6,259 bases of DNA. Origin: Pseudomonadota bacterium (lineage in GTDB: Bacteria; Myxococcota; Bradymonadia; UBA4248). Of this stretch, positions 1 to 4,678 are shown piece by piece; the first letter of the stretch is position 1; the number at the start of each line of letters is the position of its first letter. The notes beneath the pieces are model-generated. The model saw nothing but the letters and a program-made list of their open reading frames with translations. It was not told the origin of the DNA and made no database searches. The stretch covers positions 1 through 6,259 of the forward strand of contig JAGBXG010000091.1 of assembly GCA_017629415.1 (NCBI GenBank), in the 5' to 3' direction. A program made the position numbers and the translations under genes.

Positions 1-75
1 CCCCCCCCCCCCCGGGGGGTAGACGGTTTTTGGCGCAGAAAATCGGGTGGTTGGGGGCTTGGCCCCCCCAAAACA
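1..75 (+). repeat. Partial GC-rich hairpin repeat, copy 1
   Basis: The window opens with 13 C followed by 6 G, giving the palindrome CCCCCCGGGGGG at 8-19. Two stem-loops follow. One has a 7-bp stem with one G-U pair (24-30 with 39-45) around TGGCGCAG. The other pairs TTGGGGG at 51-57 with CCCCCAA at 65-71. From 15 to 72 this stretch aligns without gaps to the reverse complement of the hairpin cluster at 4427-4484. Shared blocks are GGGGGTAG, GGCGCAG, GGGGGCTTGGCCCCC and CAAAA. I read it as the end of a dispersed repeat element whose remainder lies left of the window. The exact boundaries are uncertain, and the C13 run may be miscounted because it sits at the sequence edge. Confidence 0.6.
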
Positions 76-190
76 GATATGAAGAAATATTGACGATAAA
101 AAAGCATTTGGCATTTATGAATGTGTGATTAGATATTTTAAGGTTGTCCGGTTTCCGGATGTCATCAGAGAATTATTTGGGGTTTGAAAT
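76..190 (+). promoter_or_regulatory. Leader region of the TPR/protease gene cluster
   Basis: A+T-rich spacer between the repeat and the first gene, and the only obvious place for its promoter. A TTGACG box lies at 90-95, but the best -10-like match (TATGAA, 116-121) is 20 nt away, so the promoter is not convincing. A small perfect inverted repeat, TCCGG-TTT-CCGGA (147-159), lies about 30 nt before the start codon and could be a weak operator or a leader hairpin. TTTGGGG at 176-182 is the only ribosome-binding-like stretch near the start. The location is supported; the individual elements are guesses. Confidence 0.3.
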
Positions 191-1804
191 ATGGAAAAAG
201 TAAGTGTTTTGCTGATCGCTTCACAAATGCCGCAGCAGGAATTGGGTTTGATTGCACAACTTTTGCAATCTCAGGGATATCGCCAACAGCCCATGGAAAA
301 ACGGCAAGCAGCTGTACTCGTCTTTGCCACCGAGGATGCCACCAATTCCGTCGGCCTCAAGTTTTATCAAGAAATTGGTGCCCTTCGCCTGGAACTCAAA
401 GGCGAGATGTCGCATAAAATCGGCGCTGCATTGGGGCAATATATGGAAACATTGACGCCAGAACGCCTCGAAGAACTGTTTGATATGGCCCAATCCGATA
501 TGGAACGCCGTATTTACGCCATTCTGATGGTACTTTCATATATCGATGCGACAGCGGCCATGGCTGCCATGCGCACCAAATATTTTGACGAAGCAACGGA
601 TGCCACCCGCGAAGGTGTCGTTCAAGGGTTGGCCTTTTTGGAAACGCCGGATGTCGGCACCGCACTTGAAGCCATTGAACGTGCGCATCGCGGCACACAC
701 GTGGCCACATTGGCACGCCGTGCCATTGACGGTTTATGTGAACGCGGCCTCATTCGCGAATCGGTGGAATCGTTCAAAGCCAAAATTGAAAGCTTGCTGG
801 AAACAAATCCCAAGGCAGCACTTGAAAAACTTGAAAAATATTGTGAAACAGCACCGGCTCCTGAACTCCGCGCCCTGCATGCCCGTGCCTTGCGTTTGCT
901 TGGGCGTTTAGATGATGCCGGCGATTTATTGGCCACCATTTCCATCGCTGAACCCGATGCCGTGGAAGCCTTCTGCGAACGTGCCCTCATGCGAGAAGCT
1001 GCTGGATTTTCAATGCAGGCCATGAATGATGTTCAGGCAGCTTTGGCGTGCGATCCCGATTGCGCGTTGGCAACAGAAATTTATGAACGCCTTTCGCTTG
1101 TCCTCAATCAGGCTGAATCCACGCCGGAACAAAAAATCGAAGACTTTACGCGAGCTTTGGCAGCATCGCCCAATGATGTCAACTTGCTTTGCCAGCGTGC
1201 GGAATGTTGGCTCGACCTGAAAAAGAGCGATGAAGCCATCAAAGACCTCGTCGCAGCCCAAAATGCCGCCCCCAATGATCCCAGACTTCCCATGCTGCTT
1301 GCCGAAGCTTATCTCGTCATCCGACATTTGGGTTGTGCATTGGATCAGGCCACCAAAGCCCAAAAGAATCATGTGGCTGTACACGAAATCCCGGCTTGGC
1401 TCCTCAAACCGCGCGTATTTTTGGCCATGAATCTGCCCGAACGGGCCATAAGTGCCATTCATGAAATACCTGCTGAATTGCGCGATGACCCCATGATTGT
1501 CTTATGCACAGGCATCATCCATGAAATGCTCAAACAAACGGACGAAGCTTCCGCCTGTTATGCTGCCTGTGGACAATCCATCACACGCCTGTTTGCTGTA
1601 CTCAGACCTCATCTGTACACCGATTTGCCGCTGCTTCGCACGGCTTTGGGCGGAAACTTACCCCTGTCCGGTGCCGCCCCCACTTCACCGCTCGGCGATG
1701 AACCTGCAGATCCTTTCTTCAAACGCTGTGATACCTGCGGCGCTTTGACGATGAAACGACGGACTTATTGCAAGGAATGTTCAAATGGGACGTTTTTTAC
1801 CTAA
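191..1804 (+). CDS. TPR-repeat protein with C-terminal zinc ribbon
   Basis: A 537-residue soluble-looking protein with no signal peptide or membrane segment. Residues 1-90 form an alpha/beta-looking domain I do not recognise (beta strands near VSVLLIA and AAVLVFA). Residues 95-190 are helical and HEAT-like. About 200-465 is a series of degenerate TPR units, for example around 310-361 with the A-x-x-x-P-N-D turn (ALAASPNDV, AQNAAPNDP). A flexible Pro/Gly stretch at 484-508 leads to a zinc ribbon with cysteines 513, 516, 527 and 530 (CX2C-X10-CX2C). The start is firm at the 5' side because an in-frame TGA lies two codons upstream (185-187). The gene overlaps the downstream protease gene by 20 nt, so the two are probably translationally coupled. 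TPRs usually mediate protein-protein contacts, so a scaffold or adaptor role is likely; no enzymatic motif is visible. Confidence 0.85.
   Translation: MEKVSVLLIASQMPQQELGLIAQLLQSQGYRQQPMEKRQAAVLVFATEDATNSVGLKFYQEIGALRLELKGEMSHKIGAALGQYMETLTPERLEELFDMAQSDMERRIYAILMVLSYIDATAAMAAMRTKYFDEATDATREGVVQGLAFLETPDVGTALEAIERAHRGTHVATLARRAIDGLCERGLIRESVESFKAKIESLLETNPKAALEKLEKYCETAPAPELRALHARALRLLGRLDDAGDLLATISIAEPDAVEAFCERALMREAAGFSMQAMNDVQAALACDPDCALATEIYERLSLVLNQAESTPEQKIEDFTRALAASPNDVNLLCQRAECWLDLKKSDEAIKDLVAAQNAAPNDPRLPMLLAEAYLVIRHLGCALDQATKAQKNHVAVHEIPAWLLKPRVFLAMNLPERAISAIHEIPAELRDDPMIVLCTGIIHEMLKQTDEASACYAACGQSITRLFAVLRPHLYTDLPLLRTALGGNLPLSGAAPTSPLGDEPADPFFKRCDTCGALTMKRRTYCKECSNGTFFT
1772..1776 (+). 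promoter_or_regulatory. Ribosome binding site of the S41 protease gene
   Basis: AAGGA lies 8 nt before the ATG at 1785, inside the last codons of the upstream TPR/zinc-ribbon gene. It is the clearest Shine-Dalgarno match in the window. It supports the overlapping ATG rather than the internal Met22 codon as the start. Confidence 0.7.
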
Positions 1805-3218
1805 AGTCATTGCTGTCACCGCGTTTTTGGCCGGTATCGGCGTGGGCATGGTCTGGAATTCAGGAAGCTATGCCCAAAAAAATACGCGCGAACCTTACGC
1901 CAAACTCGATACATTCGCTGAAGTGCTGCACGTCGTGGAACGGTATTATGTCGATGATGTCAACCGCGAAGCCATGATTGACGGCGCCATTGAAGGTATG
2001 ATTCGCGCCCTGGATCCCCATTCGCATTTTTTAACCGCCGCCGATCGCAAAGCCTTTGAACAACGTACCGGCGGACAATTTGTCGGCATCGGCGTCGAAA
2101 TCGGTATCCGAAATGATGAATTGCGCATTTTGACCGCCTTTCATGGCGGTCCGGCACAAAAAGCCGGCCTCCGTTCTGGGGATACCATTCTGGCCATCGA
2201 TGGCAAAGATGTCTCCCAAATGAGCTTGGATACCCTGTTTCATACGTTGCGCGGCGAACCCAATTCAGCCGTACAACTCACGGTGCGACACGCCAATACC
2301 ATGGGGATGAAATCTTACACCGTTTACCGAAACCTCGTTCAGCTCGATGTGACACATAGCCTGCTCATGGACAACGATATCGGCTACGTCGCCTTGTCCA
2401 CCTTCGGCGAAGGCGCCGCTAAAAAAGTTCAGGCAGAAATCGACAAAATTGCAAGTTATACTTCAAATGGACTGCAAGGACTCGTGCTCGATTTGCGCAA
2501 CAACCCCGGCGGATTCCTCAACGAAGGCGTAGCTTTAGCCAATCTGTTCGTGAAATCCGGAGATATCGTCACCACTCGCGGGCGTAACGAAGTCCTGATG
2601 CGTTCCTACAGTGCCTCACGTTCGGGATATGAATATGATATGCCTTTGGCCGTCCTTATCGACGAAGGCTCCGCCTCTGCCTCCGAAATCGTTGCCGGCG
2701 CCCTCCAGGATCACAAACGCGCCGTCATCGTCGGCGTCACATCCTTCGGAAAAGCCAGCATCCAAAATATGTACAAATTACACGATGGCTCATCCCTTAA
2801 ACTGACCATCGGCAGATATTACACACCGTCGGGAAAATGTATCCAAGCTCAAGGTATTGTCCCTGATATCGTCGTCGAAAAACAACATGACATGGGAGAA
2901 ACCCACCCCATCGTCCGAGAAAAAGACCTCGAACATGCCCTCAAAGCCCACCCTGACAAACCTCATGCAGCGCCATCCGCTCCCCCTGAAAACCCAGCAG
3001 CATCCAACAATCTCGCCGCCCCCCCAGCACAAGCCACAACAAAAGAAAACGCAGAATCAACACCACACACCGAACAAAATTCAACACCAGAACAGTCTAT
3101 TTTACAAAATTCAGATTTCCAGGATACCCAATCTGCACCTCAGCAGCACCCACTGTACGAAGATCTGCAATTAAATGCAGCCGTAGAATATTTATTAAAG
3201 CACCCTAAAAGGGAATAG
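1785..3218 (+). CDS. ctpA: S41-family C-terminal processing peptidase
   Basis: A 477-residue serine protease of the CtpA/CtpB/Prc family, which cleaves proteins near their C termini in the cell envelope. Residues 5-23 form a hydrophobic signal or membrane anchor, so the body should be extracytoplasmic. About 35-90 is the N-terminal helical region with the family motif LDPHSHFL (76-83). About 96-170 is a PDZ domain (GIGVEI, then GGPAQKAGLRSGD). The protease core carries DLRNNPGG (236-243) and EGSASASE (294-301). By alignment with known members the catalytic Ser is 298 and Lys 323 (FGK), with Gln 327 four residues on, as in the Ser/Lys/Gln set of Bacillus CtpB. After the core (ending near VPDIVVEK, 359-366) comes a low-complexity Pro/Ala/Gln/Asn linker at about 391-455. 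A short helix then resembles the usual C-terminal end of the family. All key residues are present, so it should be active. Substrates cannot be told from sequence. Confidence 0.95.
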   Translation: MGRFLPKVIAVTAFLAGIGVGMVWNSGSYAQKNTREPYAKLDTFAEVLHVVERYYVDDVNREAMIDGAIEGMIRALDPHSHFLTAADRKAFEQRTGGQFVGIGVEIGIRNDELRILTAFHGGPAQKAGLRSGDTILAIDGKDVSQMSLDTLFHTLRGEPNSAVQLTVRHANTMGMKSYTVYRNLVQLDVTHSLLMDNDIGYVALSTFGEGAAKKVQAEIDKIASYTSNGLQGLVLDLRNNPGGFLNEGVALANLFVKSGDIVTTRGRNEVLMRSYSASRSGYEYDMPLAVLIDEGSASASEIVAGALQDHKRAVIVGVTSFGKASIQNMYKLHDGSSLKLTIGRYYTPSGKCIQAQGIVPDIVVEKQHDMGETHPIVREKDLEHALKAHPDKPHAAPSAPPENPAASNNLAAPPAQATTKENAESTPHTEQNSTPEQSILQNSDFQDTQSAPQQHPLYEDLQLNAAVEYLLKHPKRE

Positions 3219-3285
3219 TTCATGAAAATATCGAAGTTATGACATCGTACCTCCGCACCTTTGCGGCTATCCCGGTTTATTCCTT

Positions 3286-3327
3286 ATATTGACCATTCAT
3301 GACGACATATTGACCATTCATGACGAC
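3286..3327 (+). repeat. Perfect 21-bp tandem duplication over a start codon
   Basis: Two identical adjacent 21-bp copies (3286-3306 and 3307-3327), each containing TTGACCATTCATGACGAC. The ATG of the rhomboid gene (3320) is in the second copy. The matching ATG in the first copy (3299) is in the same frame but reaches a TGA at 3311-3313 after four codons (Met-Thr-Thr-Tyr). The stop lies 6 nt before the real start codon. This probably arose by slippage. Confidence 0.95.
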
Positions 3328-4408
3328 AACAAAGACAAAATACTGCCACGGATGTCAGGCAGAACTGAGTTTGAAAGAAAAACGCTGTCCATGCTGCAAA
3401 CAAAAACAACAAACCGCTTTTGAAGCGTGTTTCTGGGAAAAAGTCCGAAATATCTTTCCCAAAAACTCGCCAACCACCAAAATATTGCTCGCCAGCATCG
3501 TGATATATTTTATCATCATTTCGATCGATATCTTGATGCATCCAGATTACGGCTTGCGCAACGTCCTTTTAGAACCGCCCGGAGAACTGATCTATCGCTG
3601 GGGGGCCCATTTACGCGGCGAAACAGTATGGTGGCGTTTAATCACTGCCAATTTTGTACATTTTGGCATTATTCATATTATTTTTAATCTCTATGCCCTG
3701 CGCTATGTCGCGCCCTATGTCGAACGGATGTTCGGCTCAGCATTGGCACTTGCCTCTTTTGTCGTTTTAGGCACAGGCTCTATGCTCTGCTCCAATCTCA
3801 TGGGCGATGCCGGCTTGGTTGCCGGCGCAAGCGGCGGTTTGATGGCTTTCATTGGCATGGCAGCAATTGCCGCACACCGTGAACACACCCCTTTGGCCAT
3901 CGAAGTCCGAAACAGTATGCTCAAATGGGCCGCATTTACCATGGTATTCGGCCTCATAGTCTCCCTCGGCGGCATGGGAATCGATAATATCGCGCATGCA
4001 TCCGGCTTTATTTTCGGCGCTATCGCAGGCTACATACTGCCCTTACAATCGACAACCGGATTCACGCGTCTGTGGATGATTCGCACCTCACGCTTGGCCC
4101 TCATTGCATCTGTTCTCATCGTCGGATTCTCTTTTGCACAAATGGGATCGGCCAGTGAATCAACGAAACACCAGCAACAATGCATTTCTATGCTCAAACT
4201 GAAACGGTTTGAAGAAGCCGAACAGCACTGCCAGGCTGCTTATAAAGCCGATAAATCCCAAACCATCTCCTATCATAATTATATATTGGTCAAAATCATA
4301 CAAAACGATGTCAAAACCGCACAATCCTTATGTATAGAAGGACGAAAACGATTCAAAAATCAAAATTCTCTCAGTTTTGATGCACTTTGCAAATCGATTC
4401 ATCTTTAA
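3320..4408 (+). CDS. Rhomboid protease with zinc ribbon and TPR tail
   Basis: A 362-residue intramembrane serine protease. The N terminus carries a zinc ribbon with Cys 9, 12, 23 and 26 (CX2C-X10-CX2C). Seven hydrophobic segments follow, near 54-73, 108-128, 137-158, 166-184, 201-217, 223-242 and 257-275. Rhomboid signatures are all present: the WWRLITANFVH region, HIIFN (His119, Asn123) in the second segment, GASG with the catalytic Ser171, and IDNIAHASG with the partner His226. Residues 281-362 form a TPR-like helical tail containing Cys 288, 304, 338 and 357. If the zinc ribbon is cytoplasmic, a seventh segment puts this tail outside the membrane. The arginines between segments six and seven support that topology. 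The overall plan resembles Bacillus YqgP/GluP (rhomboid plus C-terminal TPRs), but with a zinc ribbon in front. No strong Shine-Dalgarno is visible. Start 3320 is chosen because the next in-frame Met (73) would remove the ribbon and most of the first membrane segment. It lies 101 nt after the S41 protease gene, probably in the same transcription unit. Confidence 0.92.
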   Translation: MTTTKTKYCHGCQAELSLKEKRCPCCKQKQQTAFEACFWEKVRNIFPKNSPTTKILLASIVIYFIIISIDILMHPDYGLRNVLLEPPGELIYRWGAHLRGETVWWRLITANFVHFGIIHIIFNLYALRYVAPYVERMFGSALALASFVVLGTGSMLCSNLMGDAGLVAGASGGLMAFIGMAAIAAHREHTPLAIEVRNSMLKWAAFTMVFGLIVSLGGMGIDNIAHASGFIFGAIAGYILPLQSTTGFTRLWMIRTSRLALIASVLIVGFSFAQMGSASESTKHQQQCISMLKLKRFEEAEQHCQAAYKADKSQTISYHNYILVKIIQNDVKTAQSLCIEGRKRFKNQNSLSFDALCKSIHL

Positions 4409-4422
4409 ACGTGTATGCATGA

Positions 4423-4553
4423 TTCTTTTGAAGGGGGCCAAGCCCCCTTCGTCGCTATGGGCTGCGCCCATACGCGCCTACCCCCGGCCGGGGCTTTGCC
4501 CCGGACCCCATTGGGGTTCGCCCCAAACCACGCCAAGGGACTGAGCTCCTTGG
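4423..4553 (-). repeat. GC-rich multi-hairpin repeat element, copy 2
   Basis: At least five short stem-loops in a row. (a) 4430-4450: perfect 9-bp stem, GAAGGGGGC, loop CAA. (b) 4456-4472: 7-bp stem, TATGGGC, loop TGC. (c) 4488-4504: CCGGGGC-TTT-GCCCCGG. (d) 4511-4526: TTGGGG-TTCG-CCCCAA. (e) 4533-4553: CCAAGG with CCTTGG around a GAGCTC palindrome. Some stems can re-pair, for example CCCCGGCCGGGG at 4482-4493 or ACCCC-ATT-GGGGT at 4505-4517. The reverse complement of hairpins a-b aligns without gaps to 15-72, hence the - strand assignment. It lies between two converging genes and may help end transcription from both sides, although no T-run follows any stem. The flanking 4554-4678 holds no gene I can support, only a small inverted repeat ATTTTTGGAAAAAT at 4607-4620. 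Confidence 0.75.
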
Positions 4554-4678
4554 AACCCACAATAGATTTAACGGTTTTGGGAGTTAGTCGGGGACTGATG
4601 ACTATCATTTTTGGAAAAATAGGGACCTGATTTCCAGTTTTCGTCATTACAGAAACTCGCCAAGGTGATGCATGGCAT

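Noticed and set aside
90..121. Sigma-70 promoter TTGACG with TATGAA
   Set aside because: The 20-nt spacing is too long and the alternatives at 17-18 nt match the -10 consensus at only three positions, so no specific promoter is claimed.
3253..3266. CCGCA-CCTT-TGCGG stem-loop as terminator after the S41 protease gene
   Set aside because: Only 5 bp and no T-run follows; transcription probably continues into the rhomboid gene.
4415..4630. Open frame of 71 residues on the + strand over the same repeat
   Set aside because: It lies wholly in hairpin repeat sequence and encodes low-quality Pro/Ala/Leu-rich text, with no support as a gene.
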